From contig CAJONO010000119.1 in the NCBI GenBank assembly GCA_905235905.1, positions 1 to 35,098 on the forward strand: DNA of 35,098 nt. Reading direction: 5' to 3'. Both the position numbers and the translations under genes were made by a program. This stretch comes from an uncultured Prevotella sp. GTDB lineage: Bacteria > Bacteroidota > Bacteroidia > Bacteroidales > Bacteroidaceae. Below the pieces are notes generated by a model, which searched no databases, was not told where the DNA came from, and saw only the letters and a list, made by a program, of their open reading frames with translations. Below, piece by piece: positions 25,501-33,856 of the stretch; within the stretch, counting starts at the first letter, position 1; each line of letters begins with the position of its first letter.

Positions 25501-28249
25501 GCTTGTCGGGTAGCGGACGCTGAATCTGCACGTGGTGGGTGTAGGTCTTGCCTTCACGCACCCAGGCATAGCTCAGTGTGAGTCCGTTGCCGTATTCGGG
25601 CTTGTAGACGAGCTTGCGGTTGATAAGCTCATTGGAACAGTCGACCGCTCCCTGCTCTATAATGTCGTTACCGGCCACCATTGTATAAATGATGTGTACA
25701 TCGCCCGATGCGCCTACTTGCAGGGTGACTGGCTTTCCGTCGATGGGGAACTGCTGAGCCGACACGTAAAACCAGTTGTCGGTCTCAATGACAGGCCGCT
25801 TGTCGTTGAGGGAGAACACCACGAACTCCCGTTCCAGCTTCTCGCCCTCAAATTCAGCCTTCAGCGTGTGCTTGCCGCTCTTCAGCCTGGGCAGGACAAT
25901 GGGTGTGTTTGTCTGTACCTTCGTCCACTTCCCGCCGTCAATCTGATAGCGTATGGTGGCACTGACATCGTTGCCGGCGGCATTCATCACGTGCAGCTTC
26001 AGCTGTGGCATCTCTTCGGCCAGTATTTTTTCGGGCAGGTCGGCGGTGAGTGCATTCTTGCGGTTGCCCAAAGGCAGCGACAACTGCCCCTGATGGGTCT
26101 CGCCGCCCTGGTCGGTCACGTCGGCCACGACCACGAAGTTATAAAACTGTGGATGCAGGCTCTGTGGCAGCACCATGGGCATCAGCACCTCGAACGAGCC
26201 GTCGTCGGCAGTCGTTGTCTCGCCTGAATAGACCTCCTGGTTCTGCTCACCATAGCCGAAGTAGCCACTCTGCCAGTAGCGGTAGTAGTTGAACCACCAG
26301 AAAGCCATTCGGCGCTCCACCGTATATTTCACCCGGGCACCCTGCACGGGTACGCCGCTATAGGCACGGGCCGTGGCCTTGACGGTGAGCGTGTCGCCGT
26401 CCTTATAGTCCTGCTCCACCTTCGGAAACTCCACCTGGAACGTGGGTCGCTTGTACTCTTCCACGCGGAATGCCTGCGTCTGGTTGCCCACCTGAACCGT
26501 GAAGCGTCCCGTGAGTCCTGATGCGGGAAGCGGGAAATCGGTGCTGACGGTGCCAAACTCGTCGGTTATGAGCTTTTTCTCCGCCACCGTCTTGTAGTTG
26601 GCATCGCGCAGAGACACCGTCACATGCTTGCCGGCCTTCACCTCATGCTCATAGCCTTTGCGTTTCTCATAGCAGATGGCAGCCACATGAACGGTTTGCC
26701 CTGGGCGGTAGATAGCTCGGTCGGTGTAGATGGCCGTCCGCTCCAAGGTGCGGTCGTTGGCATAGTAGTTGAAATGGCCCATGGCTATCAGTGGCGGACA
26801 GGCACGGTCGGCGTCTGTCGTAGCAAGTGCATAGTTCGGTCTCTCTTGGTTCTGACATTGGTAGACGGCCTCGCCCTTGCTGTCGGCGGTGAGCGTGGCA
26901 AGCACCTTGTCCTTGCCATAGCCGTAGCGTCGCCACAAGCGCAGCTGGGCACCGGCAAGAGGCTGGCCCGTGGTGCCGTTGACTACCACGTAGCGCAGCT
27001 GGTTATCGTGGTCATTGGGCAGAGCCTCCATCAGCACACGCACGTCGCTTATGAAGAAGAGTGTGCGGGCCACCTTTGTCTGCGGCTTGGTCTCTACCTC
27101 CATCATGTAGACACCCACTGGCATGCCGGCCATCTGCAGCGTGTCGTTTGAAAGTTCGTAGTCCTTCTTTCCGCTGTAAGTACGCTTCAGCGTCAGTTCG
27201 GGCATGGGGGTGAGCAGTGGCTTCAGTTTCTTGAAGTCCTCCTTGCTGTCGGCATCTAAGCTGATGTCGCCGTCGGCCTTCACCTTATATATATTTATGG
27301 TAAGCTCGCTGATGCCTCGCAGATTGCCTAACCACAGTCGCTGTTCCCTGTTCGGAATCCACAGGCTGTGTTCCAGTGTGGCATTGAACTGCAGGGCAGT
27401 GAGGTCGCGACGTGCATTGCGCAGCATGTTCATGCGCTGCCACGAGCCCCAGCGGCGCAGTGCCTCGTCGATATAGGCCACCTTCTGCTCGGCGGTGGCG
27501 TCAGTCTGCCCATCCATGAACTCATAGCGGCTGATAGCCACCTCGCCGCATTCCGGCAGGTCGGCATAGGCATTGGCAAGTGAGTCAAGCCGGCGTATGT
27601 AGTCGCAGTCCTTCAGCCGCATCGACCCTTCTGGCTCGTCCTGCTCCAGCACCCTGAGTGCGCTCAGCAGCTGGGCTCGGCGGTTTGTGGTGGTCATGTA
27701 GTAGTGGTACATGGGACGGTACTGCTTGGTCTCATGGCCAATGAGACTCAGCAGGTCGTCGTCGAAGAGACGGCTGTCCACGTCCTCCTTCACGAAGGGC
27801 ACGTAGCCGGTGGTCTTCGTGGCTGCCAGCTCCTTCGGATGGCTGACGGCTTTCTCGGCATAGCTCTTCGACAGTTTGAGCGCATGGTCGTCGAGCGATG
27901 GGTTGTCAGCGTAGATGCGCGACAACACCGCCTGGTAGACGGCGCGCAACGGCTGGTCGGCCGACTGCTGCTCGCGCTGCTTCAACCGCTCAACGGCCGG
28001 AGCCAGCGAGTCGGGCGACAGCATGGCGGCCATGCGGGCATCGGTCAGCAGTGCCTTCAGCAGATGTCCGTAGACTTTCTCCTTCTCGGCTTTCTTCACA
28101 ATCTTGGCAAGCACTTTTCGCTCGCTCTTGGGCAGGTCGTCTTGGCCGGCCTTTTCTGCTTGTTTCCACAAGTCGCTGTAACTTTGGCCTTTCATGGTCA
28201 GGGGGGCTATTAGAATGGCAATGACTGCACACAGAATGGTCTTTTTCAT
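22523..28249 (-). CDS. bacterial alpha-2-macroglobulin family protein with degenerate thioester
   Basis: A 1908-residue secreted protein with signal peptide near TMKGQ. Bacterial alpha-2-macroglobulins are large periplasmic or surface protease traps. Visible landmarks are an MG2-type segment 'YTDRAIYRPGQTVHVAAICY', an SGxTGRFTV strand region, and the A2M core 'LPESLTTWRFMGIAHSKNM' followed by 'VMVQPNMPRFLRMGDEG'. The 'EYTNNPAWLMIQALPSV' strand precedes the thioester site. At that site the usual CxEQ is replaced by Cys1384-Ala-Ile-Cys1387, so the Gln is gone and no thioester should form. The C-terminal receptor-like domain is present. Heptamer arrays encode low-complexity inserts at about residues 1317-1356 and two other places. 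It lies 41 bp after the DUF3667 gene and 19 bp before the DUF1573 gene. Confidence 0.93.
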   Translation of the reverse strand: MKKTILCAVIAILIAPLTMKGQSYSDLWKQAEKAGQDDLPKSERKVLAKIVKKAEKEKVYGHLLKALLTDARMAAMLSPDSLAPAVERLKQREQQSADQPLRAVYQAVLSRIYADNPSLDDHALKLSKSYAEKAVSHPKELAATKTTGYVPFVKEDVDSRLFDDDLLSLIGHETKQYRPMYHYYMTTTNRRAQLLSALRVLEQDEPEGSMRLKDCDYIRRLDSLANAYADLPECGEVAISRYEFMDGQTDATAEQKVAYIDEALRRWGSWQRMNMLRNARRDLTALQFNATLEHSLWIPNREQRLWLGNLRGISELTINIYKVKADGDISLDADSKEDFKKLKPLLTPMPELTLKRTYSGKKDYELSNDTLQMAGMPVGVYMMEVETKPQTKVARTLFFISDVRVLMEALPNDHDNQLRYVVVNGTTGQPLAGAQLRLWRRYGYGKDKVLATLTADSKGEAVYQCQNQERPNYALATTDADRACPPLIAMGHFNYYANDRTLERTAIYTDRAIYRPGQTVHVAAICYEKRKGYEHEVKAGKHVTVSLRDANYKTVAEKKLITDEFGTVSTDFPLPASGLTGRFTVQVGNQTQAFRVEEYKRPTFQVEFPKVEQDYKDGDTLTVKATARAYSGVPVQGARVKYTVERRMAFWWFNYYRYWQSGYFGYGEQNQEVYSGETTTADDGSFEVLMPMVLPQSLHPQFYNFVVVADVTDQGGETHQGQLSLPLGNRKNALTADLPEKILAEEMPQLKLHVMNAAGNDVSATIRYQIDGGKWTKVQTNTPIVLPRLKSGKHTLKAEFEGEKLEREFVVFSLNDKRPVIETDNWFYVSAQQFPIDGKPVTLQVGASGDVHIIYTMVAGNDIIEQGAVDCSNELINRKLVYKPEYGNGLTLSYAWVREGKTYTHHVQIQRPLPDKQLKLKWETFRDRLTPGQQEEWTLKIEAPENPGAVDEAQTSDTAKAGARFQLMATLYDKSLDQILGQNGQHQWSLEPQNWLPMASLHWSFLDRGMAGCHGYKHEGQLSVRELRFSHFDHDCFPVFSLHRRYLTRNVMKAGMVVQEEGMVLHEVAVASQKAVVAFDAAGNDEAMGSRFAAPETADEDGTETQEAETQQPEMQMRENLQETAFFYPQLLADSTGLVSLKFTLPESLTTWRFMGIAHSKNMMHGYIDGEAVAKKDVMVQPNMPRFLRMGDEGTISARIFNTTDKTVSTTAQLKLLEPESNGVVFEEQVICLLEANNTASISFRIPQEKLQGHSLLVCRVSAIGDTFSDGEQHYLPVLPNRERVTITVPFTQTQPGTKTINLEALFPKAGVNSQPSPLTSDLSPLTSDLSPLTSDLSPLTSDLSPLTSDLSPLTSKLTIEYTNNPAWLMIQALPSVAHPYDNCAICQAAAYYANSIGQHILKQNPQAKHVFEMWKREDASLLTLHSSLEKNEELKDLVLSETPWVMDADRESEQKQSLGDFFDENLMQSRLSNAVENLKKLQNADGSWSWWPEMPGSFCMTVEISEMLVRLGQMTNKSQISTLNPQLDKAFKFMDKEILELVAEMKKEEKKGVKQTFPTFKALQYLYLSTLDGRTPSAKVKEAQAYLKKLLKKDVKNQTIYEKALSAIILSAPLYVKSLKEYTVYREDMGRYYDTSRAGYSWRDYRIPTQVAAIEAIQRLTPRDTATIDEMRRWLLQEKRTQAWDTPINSADAIYAFLNGNKQALAPQAKTRLSIDGQPLETSEATAGVGYVKTAMPAEGKKEFKAEKTSTGTSWGAVYAQFMQNTNDIQDQGSEISVKREIITDHSPLTSHLSTLTGPLKVGQRIKVRLTIEAQRDLDFVEVVDRRAACMEPVNQLSGYHWGYYCAPKDNATHYFFDMLRKGKHVIETEYYIDRAGQYETGTCTAGCAYAPEFRATTHSITLKIED
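22861..22895. repeat. heptamer array inside the alpha-2-macroglobulin gene (near 3' end)
   Basis: Units GGGTTGA, GAGGTGA (three times) and GTGGTCA are contiguous and encode the segment SPLTSHLSTLT. The unit is the same family as the main array at 24183-24308. Confidence 0.75.
23666..23700. repeat. degenerate heptamer array inside the alpha-2-macroglobulin gene
   Basis: Units GAGTTGA, GGGTTGA, GGGTTGA, GATTTGA and GATTTGT encode the short insert NKSQISTLNPQL. A still weaker run (GAGCGAA, GAGTGGA) lies at 23963-23976. Confidence 0.6.
24183..24308. repeat. 17-copy heptamer array inside the alpha-2-macroglobulin gene
   Basis: Seventeen contiguous units of GAGGTCA or GAGGTGA (24183-24301) are followed by one variant, GGGTTGA. 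They are translated as repeats of SPLTSDL at residues 1317-1356. Every unit that is read in frame (the 2nd, 5th, 8th, 11th, 14th and 17th) is GAGGTGA, a TCA serine codon on the coding strand. Nine of the eleven others are GAGGTCA, which would be TGA stops if they came into frame. Confidence 0.95.
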
Positions 28250-28290
28250 ATTTTTCGGGTTTTATGAAATAACAAAGAGAAAATGGACTC

Positions 28291-29151
28291 TCAATCCTCT
28301 GGGAGGGCGCCCATCGAGGCCAGAATGATTGTAACAATGGCCACAAGAACGATGATAATGAGCATGAGCAAGACGAAGACGCCGACAATGCTTAAGATGG
28401 TGCGTTTCCAAGTATAGCCCGACAGTTGCTTCAGAGGAATGACAATGAGTGCCGATGCCATGCTCACGAGGTCGTTGCTGGCACCGACGAAGGTGAGCGC
28501 GGTCTCGTAGATGGTGGTCATATTGGCCGAATAGACCATCGCTATGAGGAACTCGGAGAGCCGCAGGTCGGGGATGTTCTTGCTATGGCGGAATGCCGGA
28601 TAGAGCAGCAGTGTGAAGAGGAAGATGCCCATTACGGTGATGATGTTGGGAAAGCGTTGTTGCACGTTGTCTATCCACTTAAACACCTTCACGCCCCACT
28701 CCTTCCGCTGCTCATCGTCTGCACTCATGTTCTCGACGGTTGTCAGATTCTCTTTGCGCATCTCCTCGTAGGTTTTGCCCTCAATGTTCAGCCCGTGGGC
28801 CACCAAGACGCTCAGCGCCGTGAGCAGGAACAGCATCTTGAAGGGTGGGAAATAGGCCATCTGCATGCCCATCAAGTAGTCGCGAATCATATAGCCGGGC
28901 CGCAACAGCAGGTCGCGCAGGGTGCGGAACATGCCACGGTTGCCCAGTCCCCACACGTCGATAAAGAGCAGGAAGGCTTTCTTGAACGAGTAGCGGCCAA
29001 TCTTTGCCGACTGTCCGCAACGCGGACAATAGTTGCCCACATAGTGGGTGTGACAAGTGGGGCAGTCATGTTCGTCTGCCGCCATGGCCATCACCTCATG
29101 AGGCTTGTGCTGCCACTGCCTGAATTGCCCTATTTGCGTCCTGACATTCAT
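28291..29151 (-). CDS. DUF3667-type zinc-ribbon membrane protein
   Basis: A 286-residue protein from the ATG at 29151, which shares one base with the kinase stop (TGATG). An N-terminal zinc ribbon (CPTC...CPRCGQ, about residues 30-47) is followed by 'KKAFLLFIDVWGLGNRGMFR' and 'LLLRPGYMIRDYL', the typical DUF3667 pattern. Several transmembrane segments follow. This family is widespread in Bacteroidetes and its function is not known. It sits between the kinase-like gene and the alpha-2-macroglobulin gene. Confidence 0.88.
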   Translation of the reverse strand: MNVRTQIGQFRQWQHKPHEVMAMAADEHDCPTCHTHYVGNYCPRCGQSAKIGRYSFKKAFLLFIDVWGLGNRGMFRTLRDLLLRPGYMIRDYLMGMQMAYFPPFKMLFLLTALSVLVAHGLNIEGKTYEEMRKENLTTVENMSADDEQRKEWGVKVFKWIDNVQQRFPNIITVMGIFLFTLLLYPAFRHSKNIPDLRLSEFLIAMVYSANMTTIYETALTFVGASNDLVSMASALIVIPLKQLSGYTWKRTILSIVGVFVLLMLIIIVLVAIVTIILASMGALPED

Positions 29152-30665
29152 CACTTCACTTGCAGGCTGAGCACGAAGCGGATGCCCTTGGTAAACGACG
29201 GGTCGATCTCCAGATCGCCATTCATCTTCAGGGCCATCTGCCGGCAGATAGGCAGACCGAGGCCGTCGCCCGTGGTGAGGTCCTTGATTTCAAGGAAGGG
29301 CTTGAACACATCCTCGCGCTTCTCCTCGGGTATGCCCTCACCGGTGTCCGACACCAAGAACTGGCAGGTGTGGGCGCTGCGCTTCTTGAAGTCGAGCGTA
29401 ATCTTCCCGCCTTCGGGCGTATATTCCACCGCATTGTTCAGGAGGTGGAGCAGGATGTGGCCCACATACTCGCGGTTGATGCTCACGCTCATCTTCGGGG
29501 CGTTGACCACCAGCGTCACGCTCTGCTTGGCCTTGTTGCGAATCTGGCCCATCATGTCTTCACAGAACTGCTGCACGGGCGTGTCCTCGGTCTCAGCCTT
29601 CACGTCGGCGGTGTTCTCCAGTTCCGACAGCGTCTGTATGTGATTCGAGAAGTCGAGCAGGGCCTTCACCTCGGGCTGTCGGTTGTCGAGCTTCTTCAGC
29701 GTGGGTTCCAGCTGGGCAGAGATGTTGCTGATGAACTTGGCCTTCAGTGCGTTGTTCTCGTTGGCCATGCGTATGGTCTTCTTCTGCTTGCGGCTCAGCA
29801 GGATGAAGCGCAGCAGCACGATGCCTCCCAGCACCAGTGCGGCGGCCAGTGCGGCGGCCAGAATACAGAGCCCCACGATGACGAGCTTGCGCGACGACAG
29901 CGAGCTGTCTTTTTCGGCTATCGAAGCCTCGTTGTCGGCTATCTGCTGCTTCAGCGCCCCTATCTCGTCGGCCACCTTCAAGGCGCTCACCGAATCTTTC
30001 CATACGATGTAGTTGCTGTACGACTGCGCCACCATGTTGGCGTTGCCCGTCTTGCGGGCGTTGGCTATGAGTGTGCGATATACCTCGTCCACCTTGTCAT
30101 ATTCCTTCTTCGCTGTCAGTTTGCCGGCCATTTCCTTGAAGACGGCGTTGCCCTGTGCGTTCAGCCCGAAGGTGTAGTAATACACGGCTTTGTTATAGAG
30201 CAGGTCGTTCTTCACGTTTTCGTCGGCCGCCGTCCTCGCATGCCCCTCCATGATGTTCAGCTGCTCCTTCACGTTGGCCGCCTTTCTCAGCTTCATATAC
30301 ATCTGCATGCGCTCTTTCGACGTGAGGTAGTAGAGGGCGGCCTTTTCGCTGTCCTTCCCATTGCTGGCCGTGATGGCCTGGTCGGCACGGCGAAGCAGGT
30401 CGAAGGCCTCCTTGTAGTAGTTCTCCTTGTAGTAAAGGGCGGTAGCTTTCACGGCGCAGTCCACGCCCTGGGCGGTCTGTCCTTTGCCCACATAGTCTTC
30501 AAAGGAGCGTATGTACATGTAGCGGGCAGTGGCGATGCTGCCATTGTCGTCCTTGGCGGCAGCCTCGGCACGTTGTTGCAGTTCGCTCTTCTGTGACTCC
30601 TGTGCGTTGCCCATGGCACAGCAGAAGAGCAGGTTCAAAAGCAATACAATTAACTTTTTGTTCAT
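29151..30665 (-). CDS. histidine-kinase-like sensor without phospho-acceptor histidine
   Basis: A 504-residue protein with signal peptide (ending near GNAQES) and a helical, TPR-like periplasmic region (about 25-225). A coiled coil (about 230-258) and one membrane helix (about 260-289) follow. The cytoplasmic part has an H-box of the form FISNISAQLEPTL, in which the usual His is Ala317. The ATPase domain is otherwise intact: N-box LHLLNNAVEYTPEGG, G1 DTGEGIP, F-box VFKPF and G2 GDGLGLPI. It cannot autophosphorylate on the usual residue and may act as a pseudokinase or signal through another protein. It is first in an operon with DUF3667, alpha-2-macroglobulin and DUF1573 genes, and no response regulator is adjacent. 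Confidence 0.9.
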   Translation of the reverse strand: MNKKLIVLLLNLLFCCAMGNAQESQKSELQQRAEAAAKDDNGSIATARYMYIRSFEDYVGKGQTAQGVDCAVKATALYYKENYYKEAFDLLRRADQAITASNGKDSEKAALYYLTSKERMQMYMKLRKAANVKEQLNIMEGHARTAADENVKNDLLYNKAVYYYTFGLNAQGNAVFKEMAGKLTAKKEYDKVDEVYRTLIANARKTGNANMVAQSYSNYIVWKDSVSALKVADEIGALKQQIADNEASIAEKDSSLSSRKLVIVGLCILAAALAAALVLGGIVLLRFILLSRKQKKTIRMANENNALKAKFISNISAQLEPTLKKLDNRQPEVKALLDFSNHIQTLSELENTADVKAETEDTPVQQFCEDMMGQIRNKAKQSVTLVVNAPKMSVSINREYVGHILLHLLNNAVEYTPEGGKITLDFKKRSAHTCQFLVSDTGEGIPEEKREDVFKPFLEIKDLTTGDGLGLPICRQMALKMNGDLEIDPSFTKGIRFVLSLQVK

Positions 30666-30732
30666 ATTCGAATGTCTTTAACTTTCAATAATTCGGTCTT
30701 TCTGTTTTTACAGGTTTTCCCTTTTCGTCCTA

Positions 30733-30740
30733 CAAAGGTA
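30733..30740 (-). promoter_or_regulatory. candidate -7 box of the kinase-like/alpha-2-macroglobulin operon
   Basis: The complement of 30733-30740 is TACCTTTG (TAnnTTTG), 68 bp upstream of the ATG at 30665. No clear -33 TTG was seen at the expected distance. Confidence 0.4.
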
Positions 30741-30863
30741 GCAGTTTCTTCTGAAATGGCTCATTCTTTCGCGCATACCTTTACTCGTTTTTAAATTATT
30801 TAACGAATAGTTGCCTATCTGTAACCAAATGGAAGTGACGGGAACAAAAAATCGTGATTTCGC

Positions 30864-30894
30864 TTGCAGGTGGTAAAAAAAAATTGTACCTTTG
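30864..30894 (+). promoter_or_regulatory. promoter of the second TonB-dependent receptor
   Basis: TTG at 30864-30866, a 20-bp spacer and TACCTTTG at 30887-30894 match the Bacteroidetes sigma-factor consensus fully. The start of transcription would be about 20 bp before the ATG at 30920. Confidence 0.7.
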
Positions 30895-30919
30895 CACCAT
30901 CGAATTTCAATATCAGAAT

Positions 30920-33277
30920 ATGACAATTAATAGTTTCGCACAATCTTTACGAAAGTTTTTGGGTGTTTTGTTGCTGCAGCCCGTTTGCGCCGTGGCAGCC
31001 AACGACCATGTAGAAATGGCCGACACGTCGCGTGTGGTAGACCTCGACGAGGTGCTTGTGGTGTCGCAGCCCAAGGAGTCGGCCCGGTTGCGCCTGCAGC
31101 CCCTGAGCAGCAGCATGTTCGGCACGGCCGACATGGAGAAGCTTGGCATTCGCGACCTGCGCGACCTCTCGGCCTACGTGCCCTCGTTCTCGATGCCTGC
31201 CTATGGCTCGCGCCTCACCTCTTCTATATATATGCGTGGCACTGGCTCGCGCCTGAACACGGCGGCCCCCTCGGTGCCGGTCTACTACGACCACGTGCCG
31301 CTCATGTCGAAGTCGGCCTTCAACAGCCATTTCTACATGCTCGACCGCATCGACGTGCTCCGCGGGCCGCAGGCCATGCTCTACGGACAGAACTCTGAAG
31401 GCGGACTGGTGCGCATCTTCTCGAAGAATCCCATGAGCTATCAGGGCACCGACATCAACCTCTCGCTGGGCAACCATCTGCAGCGCCGGGCAGAGATAGC
31501 CCATTTCCACCGTCCGGCCGAGAACTTCGCCTTCTCGGTGGCTGCCTTCTACCAGGGTCAGAACGGCTTCTTCAACAACACGAACCTGGGCGAGAAGAAC
31601 GACAAGGGCGACGAAGCAGGGGCCAAGCTGCGCTTAGTGTGGCAGATGAGCCAGCGGCTGAAGGCCGACCTCACCACCGACTATCAGGCGACCCGCCAGA
31701 ACGCCTTCCCCTATGGCATCTACGACACGGCAACGGGCACCATAGCCGACCCCTCGACCACGTTTATGAACACCTACAGGCGGCAGATGGTGAACACGGG
31801 ACTCACGCTCTTCTACGATGCCGATGCCTTCCTGCTCAGCTCTACCACAAGCTACCAGCATCTCTACGACCACATGAACATGGACCAGGACTACACCCCG
31901 CAGAACCGCATGGCCCTCTACCAGCACCAGCGCATGAACGCCGTCACCGAGGAACTGAGCATTCGCAGCAAGGGCGACAGCCGATGGCAGTGGGCCACCG
32001 GAGCCTTCGGCAGCTACTTGCACACGAAGACCGACGCGCCCGTAGTGTTCGGTCCCGACCTGAACGCCACCATTGCCCAGAGCATCCTGAACTACATGCC
32101 CGAACGTGTGCGCAGCATGTTCGCGGTGTGGGAGATTCCCCACTTTTCAGTGGAGGAAACCTTCAAGACACCGCAGACGAACATGGCGCTGTTTCACGAG
32201 TCGAACATCCGCATAGGCGACCGGCTGACGGCCACCGTGGGCCTGCGCTTCGAGTATAACAAGGCCCAGGCCGACTACGATGCGCGTGGCGCCTTCGACC
32301 TGCACTATGCCGCAAAGATGGGCGACCAGGTCATAGAGCAGACCAACCGCCTCACCGACAGCATCATTGGCTCGACGAGCAAGTCGTCGACACAGCTGCT
32401 GCCCAAGTTCGGACTGACCTACCAGATAGGCAACCAGGGCAGCAACATCTACGCACAGGTGAGCAAGGGCTATCGCGCCGGCGGCTATAACATACAGATG
32501 TTCAGCGACATCATGCAGACGGAGATGCAGACCAACGGCCGTAACCTGCAGCGCACCGACTATGACATAGCCCACGATGCCGCCGACTACGACGAGGTGA
32601 ACAGGACAATAGAGTATGAGCCGGAAATATCGTGGAACTATGAGGTGGGTGCCCACCTGAACCTCTTTGCCGGACGGCTGCAGGCCGACTTGGCGGCCTA
32701 CTACCTGAAGGTGAGCAACTTGCAACTGTCGAAGATGGCCTCGAACTACAGCTTCGGCCGCATGATGGTGAACGCCGGCAAGAGCCGCAGCTGCGGCGTG
32801 GAGCTGGGCCTGCGAGGCAACGCCTTCGACAACCGGCTGAGCTGGGCCGCCACCTACAGCATGACCCACGCCACCTTCCGCGACTATACCGACTCGGTGA
32901 AGGCAGACGGCGTGATGAAAGCCGTAGACTATAAGAACAAGCAGGTGCCCTTCGTGCCGCAACACATGTTCAGCCTCATGGCCGACTACCGCTTCGACGT
33001 GGCCCCCGACGCGCTGCTGCGCTCAGTGACGGTGGGAGCCAACGTGGCCGGACAGGGAAAGACCTACTGGGACGAGGCAAACACCGCCGCACAGAAGGTC
33101 TACGCCACGCTGGGTGCCCACGTGCTCTGCGACATGGGAGCCGTCAGCATCGACCTCTGGGGCCGCAACCTCACCGACACGAACTATGCCACCTTCGCCC
33201 TGCCCTATTCCGGCGGCTACATAGGCCAGCGCGGACTGCCCCTTCAGGTGGGCGTCGACGTGCGCATGCACTTCTAA
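30920..33277 (+). CDS. TonB-dependent outer-membrane receptor
   Basis: A 785-residue protein. The start at 30920 follows the promoter by a short leader; an in-frame ATG at 30854 lies upstream of that promoter and is rejected. A signal region is followed by a TonB-box-like 'DLDEVLVV'. The plug has 'MRGTGSRLNTAAPSVPVYYD' and 'RIDVLRGPQAMLYGQNSEGG', and a 22-strand-type barrel ends 'GQRGLPLQVGVDVRMHF' with a terminal Phe. There is no N-terminal carboxypeptidase-like domain and no SusD partner, so it resembles siderophore or cofactor receptors more than SusC. It is divergent from the kinase-like operon and transcribed alone. Substrate unknown. Confidence 0.93.
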   Translation: MTINSFAQSLRKFLGVLLLQPVCAVAANDHVEMADTSRVVDLDEVLVVSQPKESARLRLQPLSSSMFGTADMEKLGIRDLRDLSAYVPSFSMPAYGSRLTSSIYMRGTGSRLNTAAPSVPVYYDHVPLMSKSAFNSHFYMLDRIDVLRGPQAMLYGQNSEGGLVRIFSKNPMSYQGTDINLSLGNHLQRRAEIAHFHRPAENFAFSVAAFYQGQNGFFNNTNLGEKNDKGDEAGAKLRLVWQMSQRLKADLTTDYQATRQNAFPYGIYDTATGTIADPSTTFMNTYRRQMVNTGLTLFYDADAFLLSSTTSYQHLYDHMNMDQDYTPQNRMALYQHQRMNAVTEELSIRSKGDSRWQWATGAFGSYLHTKTDAPVVFGPDLNATIAQSILNYMPERVRSMFAVWEIPHFSVEETFKTPQTNMALFHESNIRIGDRLTATVGLRFEYNKAQADYDARGAFDLHYAAKMGDQVIEQTNRLTDSIIGSTSKSSTQLLPKFGLTYQIGNQGSNIYAQVSKGYRAGGYNIQMFSDIMQTEMQTNGRNLQRTDYDIAHDAADYDEVNRTIEYEPEISWNYEVGAHLNLFAGRLQADLAAYYLKVSNLQLSKMASNYSFGRMMVNAGKSRSCGVELGLRGNAFDNRLSWAATYSMTHATFRDYTDSVKADGVMKAVDYKNKQVPFVPQHMFSLMADYRFDVAPDALLRSVTVGANVAGQGKTYWDEANTAAQKVYATLGAHVLCDMGAVSIDLWGRNLTDTNYATFALPYSGGYIGQRGLPLQVGVDVRMHF

Positions 33278-33319
33278 CCGTAACGGTGGCTTCTATCCCC
33301 TTTGCTATCCCACAAACCA

Positions 33320-33407
33320 AATTACGTTGCAATTCAGCATGAAGTGTCTCACAATTCAGCATGGATTGCAACGTAATTCAGTATGAAGTACGACCTAATT
33401 CAAGTAT
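33320..33407. repeat. array of eight 11-bp units with 13-bp inverted repeat
   Basis: Eight contiguous 11-bp units run with no leftover bases, including AATTACGTTGC, AATTCAGCATG (twice) and AATTCAGTATG. Positions 33321-33333 and 33365-33377 are a perfect 13-bp inverted repeat (ATTACGTTGCAAT). It lies between convergent genes. It has the same unit length, unit number and first unit pattern as the array at 2-89. Confidence 0.85.
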
Positions 33408-33451
33408 GTCTCTCAGAGAGGGGGTGACTAAGCCCTTTTTCCTTCTTCTGC

Positions 33452-33847
33452 TTAGCCGTTGAAAGCCGCAAGAATCTTGTCGGCAATCTGCTTCATCTCC
33501 TCGGCAGGCAACTCCAACTTCGGCTTGCGGAAGTCGGCATCGGCCTCGGTCTGCATGGGAATGAGGTGTATGTGGGCGTGGGCCACTTCGAGGCCGAGCA
33601 CCACCTGTGCCACCTTCTTGCAGGGGAATGCCTTCTTCATGGCGACGGCCACGCGCTTGGCAAACTGCTCGAAGCGGGCCAGCTCGTCGTCGGGCATGTC
33701 GAAAATGTAGTCCACCTCTCGGCGCGGAATGACTAACGTGTGGCCCTTGGCCACAGGGTTGATGTCGAGGAATGCGTAGAACTCGTCGTTCTCGGCACAC
33801 TTGTAGCTGGGAATCTCGCCAGCGGCAATCTTTGAGAAGATGTCCAT
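33452..33847 (-). CDS. HIT-family nucleotide hydrolase
   Basis: A 131-residue cytosolic protein of the histidine-triad superfamily. The triad motif HAHIHLIP (His90, His92, His94) is intact, and upstream is the usual 'FLDINPVAKGHTLVIPRR' segment. Bacterial HIT proteins hydrolyse nucleoside phosphoramidates or dinucleotides. It is 81 bp after greA and probably in the same transcript; the gap is filled with short repeats. Confidence 0.94.
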   Translation of the reverse strand: MDIFSKIAAGEIPSYKCAENDEFYAFLDINPVAKGHTLVIPRREVDYIFDMPDDELARFEQFAKRVAVAMKKAFPCKKVAQVVLGLEVAHAHIHLIPMQTEADADFRKPKLELPAEEMKQIADKILAAFNG

Positions 33848-33856
33848 CTTGTGTTT

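Noticed and set aside
29160..30596. Long plus-strand open frame of 478 codons
   Set aside because: It is antisense to the kinase-like gene, whose ATP-binding motifs are evident, and has no recognisable domain.
33428..33455. Hairpin CTAAGC...GCTTAG as terminator for the HIT gene
   Set aside because: The stem has only six pairs with a long loop and overlaps the stop codon, so it is too weak to call.
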